In this document: piece by piece, positions 21,705 through 31,355 of the stretch
How the letters are laid out: each line of letters opens with the position of its first letter
Numbering within the stretch: the first letter of the stretch is position 1
NCBI GenBank assembly: GCA_030684775.1
Contig: JAUXXW010000218.1
Location: 1-49,511 of the forward strand
Length of the DNA stretch: 49,511 nucleotides
Direction of reading: 5' to 3'
Source: Pseudomonadota bacterium
GTDB taxonomy: Bacteria > Pseudomonadota > Gammaproteobacteria > Burkholderiales > Thiobacillaceae
Notes under the pieces: model-generated
Told to the model about the DNA's origin: nothing
Database searches by the model: none
Seen by the model: the letters and a program-made list of their open reading frames with translations, nothing else
Made by a program: the position numbers and the translations under genes

Positions 21705-23401
21705 ACCCCCTCCCGCTTCGTGAAATGAAGAAGGAGCCCGGCGGCGGCGCCGGCGCAGACAGGATCGGTCAACAGGTCGACCACCCAGCCGATGCCGACC
21801 GATGGCCCCCAGCCAAGATCGGCCGCGCCAGGCGTGCTGTGTCCACCGATGTCCACCAGCAGTTGGTCCTGGACCAACATGGGTAGGGCTTCAGAGCTAA
21901 GTCCACCCTCGCACAAACGCATACGCCTCCATAGCGAGTCCATCGGCAGCTTCCGGCAGGTGGCTTCGTCCCACTGCCCGGACAGCACCGCGAGCAATTG
22001 CCAGGCGATGATGCGATGTGATGTGCGCGGGCATTCCGCGCAGACGTCGATGGCCTCGGTCGGAAGTTCCACATAGAAGCCATCCGGCATCGATGCGTAC
22101 TCACGCAGGCAATCCTCGACATGGGCCGCCTGGGCGAGGGCATGGGCAGCGGCCAGAGACGTGCCCGTTGCCTCATTGACCCTGAGCATGATCGTCGTGT
22201 TCACGTTGCCTGAAATCGCCTTCTCGACTTCTTCCGTGCTGCCGGCGGCCATGGGCACGGAACCCTGACCAGCCTCCGATGCAGGAGCGGTAGCGTCCAG
22301 CGCAAGACTGGACTGGCCAGGCGTATTCCCGGTGGTGCCTTCGTTGGAAGGGTCGCCCGGAGCGGAGGAGGGGGCTGCCGTCTTCGCGGGCTTCTTGGGC
22401 TGCGCAGGCGGTGCGTTGCGCAAATCCTCCTCGCTGGCATCCGGGAAGCGTGCCAAGGTATCGAGCCAGCGGCGCATTTCAGCGGGCGTGCCGCCAAGGC
22501 GGGCGGCGAGAGCGGCTTCCACGGCGGGGAGGAGGGCATCCGCGCGGACGCCTTCGCTCTTCTCCTCCGACGCTTCCAGTTGCGCGCGTTGCGCGTCCAG
22601 AACGGCATCGAGCACGGCCTGGAAGCCGGCGTCGTCGATGCTGAATTTCTCGGCGAGACGGGCAAGCAGGTTGATGGCGGGTTGAAGCTGGATGACTTGC
22701 TTGGCGCTCAGATAGGGGCCGATCTTGGCCAGGCGCTCGATCGTGAACTGAAATAGGTAGATGCGGGATTTGCCGACCCCAATACCGCGCCGGGCCAGTT
22801 CTTCTTCCAGACGCAAAAGAGAAACCTTGCCACCGACCTCCTTCTCAATCTCCGCGCGCATGTCGACCAGGTAAGCGCAAGCCTTGTCCCAAAAGGTCAT
22901 GTCTGCGCGGTTGTTGTTCTCGATCAGGTGCTGAGCCAGGGTGTCGGCCTCCGAGACCCACACCTTGTAGACGACGATCAGGCGCTCCCAGCGTGCGTCG
23001 CCTTTCTGGAACAGTTCCTGGATCGCTGCCAGACGGGTATTGCCGCCCCGGTAGGGCATGTACCAGTCCTGGTCAGGCCGTTGCGTGACCCACAGTTCCA
23101 GGCTGTCCCGGCCCGTGGCGCTTAGCGACGCCTTGATGTCCTCGAAAGCCGCGTTGCTGGATTTGCGCGGGTTGCGGTCATAGGGCCGGATCTTCGCCAG
23201 CGGGATTTCGTGTTTGGTGCCGTCGAGCATCGAATTCGGCGTAATGCTCGCAGCGGCATTGGGCGGATTCGGGATGTTCAGGGAGTCGGTTAATGAGACC
23301 GGTGCCCGCGCCAGCGCCCGCACATCCTTCGGGGTCATTTTGGGTCTGGACAGCCGTGACAAGTCGGCTTCCGTGGAGAAAGGAATGGTGGGCTTGACCA
23401 T
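21701..23401 (-). CDS. parB: ParB-type partition protein of the ICE (566 aa)
   Basis: Residues about 65-150 form the ParB/Srx-like domain (HEIPLAKIRPYDRNPRK, then YRGGNTRLAAIQELF, the GGNTR form of the nucleotide-binding GERRxRA box). A helical DNA-binding region follows (about 170-250). Residues 330-400 are a Pro/Ala/Ser-rich linker. The C-terminal 150 residues (LPTEAIDVCAECPRTSHRII, DLGWGPSVGIGWVVDLL) are specific to the ICE family. The start at 23401 shares its A with the parA stop (TGATG), and GAGGAGG lies in the parA end. With ParA it ensures maintenance of the excised element. Confidence 0.9.
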   Translation of the reverse strand: MVKPTIPFSTEADLSRLSRPKMTPKDVRALARAPVSLTDSLNIPNPPNAAASITPNSMLDGTKHEIPLAKIRPYDRNPRKSSNAAFEDIKASLSATGRDSLELWVTQRPDQDWYMPYRGGNTRLAAIQELFQKGDARWERLIVVYKVWVSEADTLAQHLIENNNRADMTFWDKACAYLVDMRAEIEKEVGGKVSLLRLEEELARRGIGVGKSRIYLFQFTIERLAKIGPYLSAKQVIQLQPAINLLARLAEKFSIDDAGFQAVLDAVLDAQRAQLEASEEKSEGVRADALLPAVEAALAARLGGTPAEMRRWLDTLARFPDASEEDLRNAPPAQPKKPAKTAAPSSAPGDPSNEGTTGNTPGQSSLALDATAPASEAGQGSVPMAAGSTEEVEKAISGNVNTTIMLRVNEATGTSLAAAHALAQAAHVEDCLREYASMPDGFYVELPTEAIDVCAECPRTSHRIIAWQLLAVLSGQWDEATCRKLPMDSLWRRMRLCEGGLSSEALPMLVQDQLLVDIGGHSTPGAADLGWGPSVGIGWVVDLLTDPVCAGAAAGLLLHFTKREGV

Positions 23402-24255
23402 CACGCCTCCTCGCCGATGTTGCCGGCCTCGATGCCTTCCAGGTTGGGCATCAACTCCCATACCAGCTTGTGCATGATTTCGTAGGCGCAGGGCGTGGCC
23501 CCGGTGGTCACCCGGTCATGCCAATGCACCGGCAACTGCTCCCTTGAGGCGCGGGTGTAGGCCACCGTGCTGGGGACCACGGTATCCAGCACGGCCACCC
23601 GGCCTGCCATCGGTATGTGCCCCTCGCGCTTGATCTGCTGAGCGATGCTTGTGGCGTCGGCCGTGCGTGTCTGGCGGTAGATCAACGCCTTGACCGGGCC
23701 GAGTGTCGGCATATGCGGCATCGGCGCGCCACGGTAAGACAGGCGGTTGAGCATATCCATCGTCCCGCTCAGGAACTCGCGGGCCGACAACATTTCCGGC
23801 ACGATCGGCGAAATCAGGATGTCGGCCGCCAGCGCCGCCGCATCCTGGAGTGGCCCCACGGCGCCTTGCGTGTCGATCAAGACGACGTCGTATTGATCCT
23901 TCAGTTCAGCCGAGTGCAACGGCCCATAGAGCCGGGTCTCCCGGAAGGTCTGATTCATGAGCCAGGTCTGTATCTGGCCCTCGGGCGTATCGGACACCAC
24001 GATGTCCAGGACACCATTCACGGACAGGTCAACGACTGAGATGGCGTCGGCCGTGATCATCCCGGACGTGATGATGTGCGTCAGGCCGCGTGGGGCCCGG
24101 TGCTTGAGCGGATAGAACTTGCTCAAGGACGGTTGCACATCCGCGTCGATCAGCAGGACGCGAAGACCAAGATCGGCGAGCAGCGCGCCGAGGTTGGCGG
24201 TCAGCGTCGTCTTGCCGGCGCCGCCTTTGGTACTTACAACTGCGAACACGATCAC
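23401..24255 (-). CDS. parA: ParA/Soj-type partition ATPase of the ICE (284 aa)
   Basis: A MinD/ParA-family ATPase: deviant Walker A VSTKGGAGKTTLTANLG (residues 7-23), Walker A' LIDADVQPSLSKFY, and Walker B-like VVLIDTQGAVGPLQDAA. It starts with GTG 24255 behind GGAGAAG at good distance; no ATG offers a better start. It is the usual first gene of the ICE maintenance operon and lies next to one element end in related ICEs. Here the space up to 24395 has no tRNA, integrase or obvious attachment repeat. The dnaB-like gene often found between parA and parB is absent. Confidence 0.93.
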   Translation of the reverse strand: MIVFAVVSTKGGAGKTTLTANLGALLADLGLRVLLIDADVQPSLSKFYPLKHRAPRGLTHIITSGMITADAISVVDLSVNGVLDIVVSDTPEGQIQTWLMNQTFRETRLYGPLHSAELKDQYDVVLIDTQGAVGPLQDAAALAADILISPIVPEMLSAREFLSGTMDMLNRLSYRGAPMPHMPTLGPVKALIYRQTRTADATSIAQQIKREGHIPMAGRVAVLDTVVPSTVAYTRASREQLPVHWHDRVTTGATPCAYEIMHKLVWELMPNLEGIEAGNIGEEA

Positions 24256-24395
24256 GTTACTTCTCCCAGTGGGTTGAGGTCACTGGAACTGGCGTCTCGG
24301 ATGCATCAGCTGCATGTCAAGCCATCGTTAAACCCTGAATGAAGATTATGTTAAATAATCGTGCGGCAGTTCAATGTGGGCTGGCTTGCGCCTGG

Positions 24396-24821
24396 CTACT
24401 TGACCAGTGTCACCGGCACCTGCACCAGATGCAGCACTTTGGTGGAGGTCGAGCCGAGTAGCAGCCCTTCCACCGAGCCCATGCCGCGGGTGCCCATGAC
24501 GATCTGGTTGCAGCCGCTGCTGACGGCAAGTTCGGCGATGGTTTCCGCCACTTCACCCACCCTATGGTGAAGTTGATAGGAAATGCCGGCCGCATCGAGG
24601 ATGGCGCACGCGGCTTGAGTGGATTCTTCCGACAGCGCCGTATGCAAGTCATCGATTTCCCGTTCACGCAGGAATCGCTTCACTTCCCAGGCGGTGACCG
24701 CCGGCTGCACATTGACCACGTGGGCCTGCATCGGGCCAACCAACTTGGCCAGTTCGACGACATGGCGCACCGCGCGCTCGGAACTGGCGGAACCATCGAC
24801 GGGAATCAGAATGTTGTACAT
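24396..24821 (-). CDS. Universal stress protein, UspA family (141 aa)
   Basis: A single-domain Usp fold: MYNILIPVDGSASSERAVRH at the N-terminus, and near the C-terminus the ATP-binding signature MGTRGMGSVEGLLLGSTS (G-x2-G-x9-G-S), so it is likely an ATP-binding member. It probably acts in the cytoplasm as a stress or energy-state adaptor. It is transcribed away from the transporter at 24922, sharing a 100-bp intergenic region. This is the first gene on the right that does not look like part of the ICE. Confidence 0.93.
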   Translation of the reverse strand: MYNILIPVDGSASSERAVRHVVELAKLVGPMQAHVVNVQPAVTAWEVKRFLREREIDDLHTALSEESTQAACAILDAAGISYQLHHRVGEVAETIAELAVSSGCNQIVMGTRGMGSVEGLLLGSTSTKVLHLVQVPVTLVK

Positions 24822-24884
24822 GGTGGAAGCCTCATTTATTGATCGTCTTCAAAGCGCTTGATAACTTCGTTTGGTGCAACGCAA

Positions 24885-24890
24885 TATAAT
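24885..24890 (+). promoter_or_regulatory. Likely -10 box of the transporter gene
   Basis: A perfect TATAAT lies 32 nt before the ATG at 24922. No convincing -35 is seen at 16-18 bp; TTGATA at 24858-24863 is 21 bp away. An activator-dependent promoter is possible. Confidence 0.35.
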
Positions 24891-24921
24891 CGTACATCGC
24901 CATCCGAATACAGACTATTCC

Positions 24922-26250
24922 ATGTTTACTCCCGTGCGTCTCGTTGCCATCTCACTCACTATCCTGGCCTTTCCTTCTCTCGCGCTGGCTGCCGACGGCC
25001 CCGCATTGCTGGGTATTCCACTGGAATTCATCCTGTTCGCCCTGACCCTGCTGGGGGTGGCACTGTTCCACCATCACACCCTGCTGGTCGCGCTCACCGG
25101 CCTGGCCACCATCACGCTCTACAAACTCGGCTTCACCGGCATTCATGGCGTTGCCGGTCTGCCCGGCCTGGCCCTGCACCTGGGACATGAGTGGGTAACA
25201 CTTACCAATCTGCTCGGGCTGTTGCTGGGCTTTTCCATACTGGCGCGCCATTTCGAGGACAGCCGCATCCCCGAAGTGCTGCCACGTTACCTGCCGGACG
25301 ACTGGAAAGGCGGTTTTGTGCTGCTGGTGATGGTGTTCGTGCTGTCGTCCTTTCTCGACAACATCGCGGCGGCGCTGATCGGCGGCACCGTGGCGGCGGG
25401 GGTATTCCATCGCCGCGTGCATATCGGTTACCTGGCGGCCATCGTCGCGGCATCCAATGCCGGCGGCTCCGGTTCGGTGGTGGGCGATACCACCACGACC
25501 ATGATGTGGATAGACGGCGTCGCGCCGCTCGACGTGATCAATGCCTATGCCGCCGCCATCCCGGCGCTGCTGATTTTCGGCATCTTCGCCGCGCGGCAGC
25601 AACAGGCTTACGCGCCGATCCAGAAGAGTGCCGGCGTGCATGCCCGCATCGACTGGGCCTATGTGGTGATCGTGGTGTTGATTCTGGCGGGCGCGATGAC
25701 GACCAACATCGTGGTCAACACACACTACCCGGAACTGTCCGAGTCCTTCCCTTTCCTGGGCGTGGCGGTGTGGCTGGTGGTGCTGGCCTTGGCGCCTTGG
25801 CGCAAGCCGGAATGGAGTTTGTTGCCGGATGCCATCAAGGGCAGCGTGTTCCTGCTTTCATTGGTGTTGTGCGCTTCCATGATGCCGGTGGAAACCCTGC
25901 CGGCGCCCTCCTGGCAAACCGCCTTCGGCCTCGGCTTTGTCTCCGCCGTGTTCGACAACATCCCCCTTACCGCCCTGGCCCTCACCCAGGGCGGCTACGA
26001 CTGGGGCGTGCTGGCTTATGCGGTAGGCTTCGGCGGCTCGATGGTGTGGTTCGGTTCCTCGGCCGGCGTTGCCCTTTCCAACCTGTTCCCGGAAGCCCGC
26101 TCGGTCGGCGCCTGGGTCAAGGGCGGCTGGCATGTGGCGCTGGCCTATGTGATCGGCTTCTTCATCATGCTGGGCACGGTGGGCTGGCATCCGCATACGC
26201 CGCACAAGGAGCCAGCGCAGGCGATACCGGTTCAGGAGCCGCGCCCATAG
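24922..26250 (+). CDS. Ion transporter of the CitMHS/NhaD (IT) superfamily (442 aa)
   Basis: About 12 hydrophobic helices after an N-terminal segment (MFTPVRLVAISLTILAFPSL, ending ALAAD) that may be a signal or first helix. Two inverted halves each carry a broken-helix signature typical of the ion-transporter superfamily: SSFLDNIAAALIGGTVAAG and SAVFDNIPLTALALTQGG. The DN pair in each half resembles NhaD-type Na+/H+ antiporters, while automatic annotation often says citrate transporter; the substrate cannot be decided from sequence. GGSGSVVGDTTTTMMW is another conserved stretch. Start 24922 is preferred because upstream codons precede the -10 box. Confidence 0.85.
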   Translation: MFTPVRLVAISLTILAFPSLALAADGPALLGIPLEFILFALTLLGVALFHHHTLLVALTGLATITLYKLGFTGIHGVAGLPGLALHLGHEWVTLTNLLGLLLGFSILARHFEDSRIPEVLPRYLPDDWKGGFVLLVMVFVLSSFLDNIAAALIGGTVAAGVFHRRVHIGYLAAIVAASNAGGSGSVVGDTTTTMMWIDGVAPLDVINAYAAAIPALLIFGIFAARQQQAYAPIQKSAGVHARIDWAYVVIVVLILAGAMTTNIVVNTHYPELSESFPFLGVAVWLVVLALAPWRKPEWSLLPDAIKGSVFLLSLVLCASMMPVETLPAPSWQTAFGLGFVSAVFDNIPLTALALTQGGYDWGVLAYAVGFGGSMVWFGSSAGVALSNLFPEARSVGAWVKGGWHVALAYVIGFFIMLGTVGWHPHTPHKEPAQAIPVQEPRP

Positions 26251-26271
26251 TCGTGATGGTGTTGTCGAAAA

Positions 26272-29200
26272 TTACCGTCCAGCGGCTTTGCCGAACCCGT
26301 CACGCAGGGTTTCCAACGCGGCATGGAAGTCATAGTCATCCGCCTGTTTGAGAAGTCGCGCAAGGGTTTCCGCGGGTAGGGTTTGCTCCAACTGTGGCGC
26401 AATGCCGCGCAGGGTGGCGATGGCGCGCAGATCGTCGGTGGCGAACAATTCCTCCAGGTGGGCGACCGCCACGCCCAGATCGATTCGGGCGTCCGCTCCA
26501 CGGTCCACAGCCGCTGCTTCCTCGGGCAAGGCTTCGAGCACGGCAATCGACAGCGCGGCGAATGCCTGATCCAGTTGAGAAATCTGATCGGCGAAAGCGG
26601 CCATGCCGGTGTCGTTCGGATCGGCATCGCGTATGGCCACTTCCAGTCGGGTGGCCAATTCCTGCAAGCGTGTTGCTCCCAGCGTGCCTGAAGTGCCCTT
26701 GATCGTGTGCGCGATGCGCCTGGCCGAGGCGTAATCGCCAGCCTCGAATTGACTCCGCAACAAGTTCATGTCGCCGCTGTGGGCCACGACAAACCTGCGC
26801 AGCAGTCGTGCATAGCTGGGTAACTTGCCGCGCACACTGCGCAAGCCGGCACCCAGATCGAGCCCGTCGATGCTGGCCAGTTTGCCGAGCAAAGCGGAGT
26901 CATCCTCAGCGCGCTTTTCTTCCTTCATTACCGGGAGTTGTACGGAACGCCGTTCCGGCAACCATTTGGCGAGGGTGGCAAACAGCACATCCGGGTCAAC
27001 CGGTTTCGGCACCAGATCGTTCATGCCGGATTCCAGGCACTGGCTCTGTTCCTCGGCGAAAACACTGGCGGTCATCGCCAGAATCGGGGTGGCGGAGTAA
27101 TTCGACAGGCGGCGAATGGCCGCCGTTGCGGCCAGACCATCCATCACCGGCATCTGCACATCCATCAGTACCAGTTCGTAATCGTGACCGCGCGCCTTTT
27201 CCACCGCCTCGCGCCCATCACCGGCCAGGTCGGCGCGAATGCCGACCTCACGCAGCAGGTCGAGCGCGACTTCCTGGTTGATCGGATTGTCTTCCACCAG
27301 CAACACATGGCGACCACGCAGTTTGGCGAGCAGGCTGCCCGTCTGTGCGCGCGGTGACGGCTGGCCATCCAGTGTGCCGGCCGTTGTATTACTCCGCTGC
27401 ACGCGCGCGGTAAACCAGAACGTGCTGCCCTGCCCTACCCGGCTTTCGGCGCCGGCCTGGCCGCCCATCAACTGTGCCAGTCGGCGGCTGATCGCCAGGC
27501 CCAGCCCGGTGCCTCCGTATTTTCGGGTGGTGGAACTGTCGGCCTGCTCGAAAGATTTGAAAAGATGCGGCAGGCGGTCGGCGGGAATGCCGATGCCGCT
27601 GTCCTCCACTTCGAAACGCAGCAGCAAGCCGCCATCGCCTTCCTCCAGCAAACGCGCTCGCAGGGTGATCTGGCCCCGGTCGGTGAATTTCACCGCGTTG
27701 GAAAGGTAATTGAGCAGGACTTGGGATAGGCGCGTCGAGTCGCCGCGCAGCGCGCCGGACAAGGTCGGCTCGATCTCGCGCGACAAGAACAGGCCTTTCT
27801 CGCGGATCTTGTCCTCCATCAGGCTGGAGGCCCCATTCAACACCTGATCCAGGCTGAAGTCGGCATTCTCCAGGGTGAGTTTCCCGGCTTCGATTTTGGA
27901 AAAATCGAGGATGTCGTTGATGATGCCCAGCAAGTGTTTTGCCGCTTCCGCGACCTTGGCCAGACGCGTTTGCTGACCGGCGTCACGCACGTCGCGGCGC
28001 AGGAGATAAGTCAGTCCAACGATGGCATTCATCGGGGTGCGGATTTCATGGCTCATGTTGGCCAGGAACGCGCTCTTCGCCTGATTCGCCGTCTCGGCGG
28101 CGGTCATCGCGCTGGCCAGTTCCTCCGTTCGCCGCGCCACCTGGTCTTCGAGGTGAAGGCGGTAGCGCGCCAATTCGTCGAGATTGTGCTTTTCCTCTGT
28201 GATGTCCTGAAAAGCGGTCACCACGCCCTGAATTCGCCCATCGGCATCGACTATGGGGCGTGCATTGAGTCTGACCGGGAAGCCCTCGCCGTTCTTGCGG
28301 AAATACCATTGCTCGCCGGAGTAGGGGCGCCCACTTTGCAGCGTGATGAAGATCGGGCACGCCTCGCGGGCATAGTCACTACCATCGGGATGGTGATGGT
28401 GAGTGAGGCCATGCATGTCACGGCCCAGCGCCTCCTCACGGGTGAAGCCCAGGTTTGCGAGCGCGGTGGCATTGATGAAGGTGATGTTGCCCGCCTTGTC
28501 GATGCCGATCACGCCCTCACCCAGGCTTTCCAGAAGGGCATCGCGCAGCGCCAGGCGCTCGGCTTCCGCCAGCGCCGCGCGCAGGCGGCGATTGACCCGG
28601 CGCATGGCGACCAGGGCCACAGCCGCCACCAGCAGCGCGGCCAGTGCCGCCATCACCCAGTGCGAATAGCGTTCGATGAACATGGAGAAGGTGAACTGGT
28701 AATCCGGGTGTACCCGCAGCTTCACCATGATGGTTTCTATCCGGCTGTAGTCGCCGGCCGGCGCGAAACCGAAGAATTTGCCCGTCCGGGCCACCTCGCT
28801 GTTCGGGTCCAGTTCGAACAAGGCCTGCACCACCTGCTTGGTGAACCATCCGGGCACCCCGGTGGTCGCCGAAAACGGCCATTCGGGATAGAGGTCGGTG
28901 GAAATCTGTTGCGGGAATTCCGGTGTCTCCGCCTGTTTCAGCACCCTCAACTGACCGGGTTTGAGCTTGCCTTCCTTGACCAGGGCCTCGATCACGCCGG
29001 TACGCACGAAACCGGCGTCGACTTGGCCGGAGAGCACCTCGAACACCACCTTGTCATGCGGCATGCCGGTGAATCGCAGATCGCGGATATCGCGGGTGAT
29101 GTCCACGCCGGCTTGCAACAAGGCCCAACGCTGCATCAGGTAGCCGCCCAGCGATTGTTCGCTGGGCGAGGCAAGACGTTTGCCCTTGAGGTCCAAGAGT

Positions 29201-29649
29201 GTTTTCAGGTCCGGGCGATCCGCCCTGACCACGATGACCCCACCGAACTGGCTGACCGGAAAATCGCCCGCCATCGGCATCAGGGTCGCCTGCGCGGTCA
29301 GGCCGTAACGCGAGCGCAGCAGGACGTAATGCTCTGGATTGGTCAGGACCATATCCAGTTCGTGGCGCGCCACCGCCTGATCGAGGTCCGGGTAGTACAG
29401 GGGCACGATGCGAAAGCGATATCCGGGTATGCGTCGGCTGAGATAGTCCGCGAGCGGCTGCCATTGCAGGGTGGTGTGTTCTATGGAACGGAAGGAAAGC
29501 ACGCCCAGGCGCACGTCCTGGAGCACGGGCTCCACGGCCCGTGCGGTGGAGCACGCAATGAACAGCAGGAGCAGGCCGGGCGTCGCCGCGCGCGCCCAAC
29601 GCGCGAGCACCGCAATCCCTCGCCCCCACGCCCCGGCCAAAGCAGTCAT
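26272..29649 (-). CDS. Hybrid sensor histidine kinase with phosphonate-type binding domain (1125 aa)
   Basis: Order of parts: signal/TM 22-38, PhnD-like periplasmic binding domain about 45-300 (MVLTNPEHYVLL, FTGMPHDKVVFEVLSGQVDA), transmembrane helix 331-349, PAS domain about 370-490, HisKA with NMSHEIRTPMNAI (H534), HATPase with DSGIGI and GGTGLGLA, receiver with D830 in LVLMDVQMP, and an Hpt domain with AHTIKGTSG (H981). All phosphorelay residues are present. It likely senses an oxyanion or phosphonate-like ligand in the periplasm and passes phosphate through the relay. Start 29649 has AGGGAG upstream. The HD-GYP regulator gene lies upstream (148 nt) in the same direction, its probable partner. 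It ends 21 nt from the convergent transporter. Confidence 0.93.
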   Translation of the reverse strand: MTALAGAWGRGIAVLARWARAATPGLLLLFIACSTARAVEPVLQDVRLGVLSFRSIEHTTLQWQPLADYLSRRIPGYRFRIVPLYYPDLDQAVARHELDMVLTNPEHYVLLRSRYGLTAQATLMPMAGDFPVSQFGGVIVVRADRPDLKTLLDLKGKRLASPSEQSLGGYLMQRWALLQAGVDITRDIRDLRFTGMPHDKVVFEVLSGQVDAGFVRTGVIEALVKEGKLKPGQLRVLKQAETPEFPQQISTDLYPEWPFSATTGVPGWFTKQVVQALFELDPNSEVARTGKFFGFAPAGDYSRIETIMVKLRVHPDYQFTFSMFIERYSHWVMAALAALLVAAVALVAMRRVNRRLRAALAEAERLALRDALLESLGEGVIGIDKAGNITFINATALANLGFTREEALGRDMHGLTHHHHPDGSDYAREACPIFITLQSGRPYSGEQWYFRKNGEGFPVRLNARPIVDADGRIQGVVTAFQDITEEKHNLDELARYRLHLEDQVARRTEELASAMTAAETANQAKSAFLANMSHEIRTPMNAIVGLTYLLRRDVRDAGQQTRLAKVAEAAKHLLGIINDILDFSKIEAGKLTLENADFSLDQVLNGASSLMEDKIREKGLFLSREIEPTLSGALRGDSTRLSQVLLNYLSNAVKFTDRGQITLRARLLEEGDGGLLLRFEVEDSGIGIPADRLPHLFKSFEQADSSTTRKYGGTGLGLAISRRLAQLMGGQAGAESRVGQGSTFWFTARVQRSNTTAGTLDGQPSPRAQTGSLLAKLRGRHVLLVEDNPINQEVALDLLREVGIRADLAGDGREAVEKARGHDYELVLMDVQMPVMDGLAATAAIRRLSNYSATPILAMTASVFAEEQSQCLESGMNDLVPKPVDPDVLFATLAKWLPERRSVQLPVMKEEKRAEDDSALLGKLASIDGLDLGAGLRSVRGKLPSYARLLRRFVVAHSGDMNLLRSQFEAGDYASARRIAHTIKGTSGTLGATRLQELATRLEVAIRDADPNDTGMAAFADQISQLDQAFAALSIAVLEALPEEAAAVDRGADARIDLGVAVAHLEELFATDDLRAIATLRGIAPQLEQTLPAETLARLLKQADDYDFHAALETLRDGFGKAAGR

Positions 29650-29797
29650 GAGACGCTCCCTGTTCCGCGCGGGGCTTCCACCCGCCGGGCCGGGCTGGAC
29701 AAGGTGGCGCGTGTCTCGTGGCTCACGCGCGGCCGGGACGTGGGTTGGTTTAGGCGCAACGTAGCGCGGCGGATGGCTGTCCCGGGTTTTCGCATCG

Positions 29798-31027
29798 CTA
29801 AACCATGCCGCGCGCGTGCAGGGTACCGAGCTTGAGCTCGAGCGCCTCGTCGCTGTCGGCATAACGCACCAGGATTTCCTGAAAGGTGCCCTTATTGGCG
29901 AGGAAGGCCGCCACCACGTCCGGATCGAAGTGTTTGCCGCTGCCTTCAGTGATGAGCCGCACCGCCTGCTCGAACGGCATCGGCTCCTTGTAGACGCGCC
30001 GGCTGGCGAGGGCGTCGAAGACATCGGCCAGGGCCATCAAACGCGCGGGGATGGGAATGGCGTCGCCGACCAGGCCGTCCGGATAACCGGAGCCATCCCA
30101 CTTTTCGTGGTGCCACATGGCGATTTCCTTGGCCACGGCGAGAAAAGCCAGGGGTGCGCTTTCGAATTCCCGTATCGCCGAGGCGAGCGCATTGCTGCCC
30201 ATGTGGCGGTGTTTCTGAAGAATCAGGAAGTCCTCGTCGCTGATTTCATCACGCATGGCCAGATTGATGGCATCGCCGCCGATGCTGCTGTGGGTTTTCA
30301 TGATCTCGAATTCGTCGGCGGTCAGGCGTCCGGGTTTCAACAGGATGCTGTCGGGTATGCCGACCTTGCCGATGTCATGCAGCGGCGCGGCCTTGGCCAC
30401 CATCTGCGCGGTCGCGTCGGTGAAGTAGCCGGAAAAGCGCGGATGCGCGCGCAGATGCGCTACCAGCACTTCGATATAGGCCTGGGTGCGACGAATGTGC
30501 TGGCCGGTTTCCATGTCGCGCGCTTCGGCCAAGCTGGCGAGTGCGCGAATACTGACGTCCTGCATCAACTGGTTGTCGCGCATGCGCCGGGCGATTTCGC
30601 TTTCCAGCCAGGCGTTCTTGTCATTCAGCCAGTCGCGCGCCTGCTTGAGTTCCATGTGGGCCTTGACCCGCGCCAATACGACGGCGGGGCGGATCGGCTT
30701 GGCGATGTAGTCCACGGCGCCCAGTTCCAGGCCGCGTTCCTCGTCCTCGTCGGCATCCATGGCGGTGACGAAGATGACCGGGATGTCGCGGGTGCCGGGG
30801 TCGGCGCGCAGTTCATTGATGACGGCGTAGCCATCCATCTCCGGCATCATCACATCAAGCAGGATCAGGTCAGGACGCGGCTTGCTGGCCGCCACCTGAA
30901 GCGCGCGCTGGCCGGAATTGGCGACCCGTACCCGGTACCTGGGTTGCAACAACTCGCCCAGAACGGTGAGGTTTTCCGGCGTGTCATCGACGACCAGAAC
31001 GGTGAGTTTGGCGGCTTCTTGCGGCAT
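29798..31027 (-). CDS. Response regulator with HD-GYP c-di-GMP phosphodiesterase domain (409 aa)
   Basis: Receiver domain 1-125 with D58 in LILLDVMMP and a conserved Lys in YIAKP. A coiled linker 125-155 leads to the HD-GYP domain: HD pair H217-D218 in APLHDIGKVGIPD, and HHEKWDGSGYPDGL at 306-319 with the GYP signature intact, so the enzyme is probably active in c-di-GMP hydrolysis. It likely receives phosphate from the hybrid kinase encoded downstream. The ATG at 31027 has only a weak ribosome site. Confidence 0.93.
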   Translation of the reverse strand: MPQEAAKLTVLVVDDTPENLTVLGELLQPRYRVRVANSGQRALQVAASKPRPDLILLDVMMPEMDGYAVINELRADPGTRDIPVIFVTAMDADEDEERGLELGAVDYIAKPIRPAVVLARVKAHMELKQARDWLNDKNAWLESEIARRMRDNQLMQDVSIRALASLAEARDMETGQHIRRTQAYIEVLVAHLRAHPRFSGYFTDATAQMVAKAAPLHDIGKVGIPDSILLKPGRLTADEFEIMKTHSSIGGDAINLAMRDEISDEDFLILQKHRHMGSNALASAIREFESAPLAFLAVAKEIAMWHHEKWDGSGYPDGLVGDAIPIPARLMALADVFDALASRRVYKEPMPFEQAVRLITEGSGKHFDPDVVAAFLANKGTFQEILVRYADSDEALELKLGTLHARGMV

Positions 31028-31206
31028 GTGTCGACCAGGGGTCAGGGCAATCGCGATAAGAGGGGTCTCATGCGAGGCTTAACGGCAGATTCGGAGGGAA
31101 CTTGAGTAGGTGGCCTGCATGGATGCCTTCAGGCCGAATTGCCGCCATGGTCGCCTGTCCTGTTCGTCTTGGTCGTTGATCAACGTGTTCGCGCCTGAGT
31201 GAGTGG

Positions 31207-31305
31207 CCTCCCCCTTTTCAAAGGGGGAATGAGGGGGATTTAGCGACGTTTGCCTGGGCAGCCGCCTCAGAAATCCCCCCTACCCCCCTTTGATAAAGGG
31301 GGGGG
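31207..31305. repeat. Palindromic intergenic repeats (CCCCCTTT type)
   Basis: 31207-31226 is a perfect 9-bp stem (TCCCCCTTT/AAAGGGGGA); 31283-31305 is CCCCCTTT-GAT-AAAGGGGG. Similar units occur at 32109-32280. They are a dispersed repeat family and may also end transcription. The 31028-31355 gap contains nothing else I recognise. Confidence 0.55.
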
Positions 31306-31355
31306 CGCTGCGCCAACCGCATCACCAGCTAACGAGAAAAGCGCCCTTATCCGGC

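Noticed and set aside
24256-24395. ICE attachment site or tRNA next to parA
   Set aside because: The gap has no tRNA-like sequence and I could not find a repeat shared with the other end, which is outside the window.
25191-26351. A 386-codon frame overlapping the transporter
   Set aside because: Same strand, wrong frame, Arg-rich translation; the transporter frame has all family signatures.
27934-29835. A 633-codon plus-strand frame
   Set aside because: It is the shadow of the hybrid kinase gene on the other strand, kept open by high G+C; its composition (Arg/Gly/His-rich) has no family pattern.
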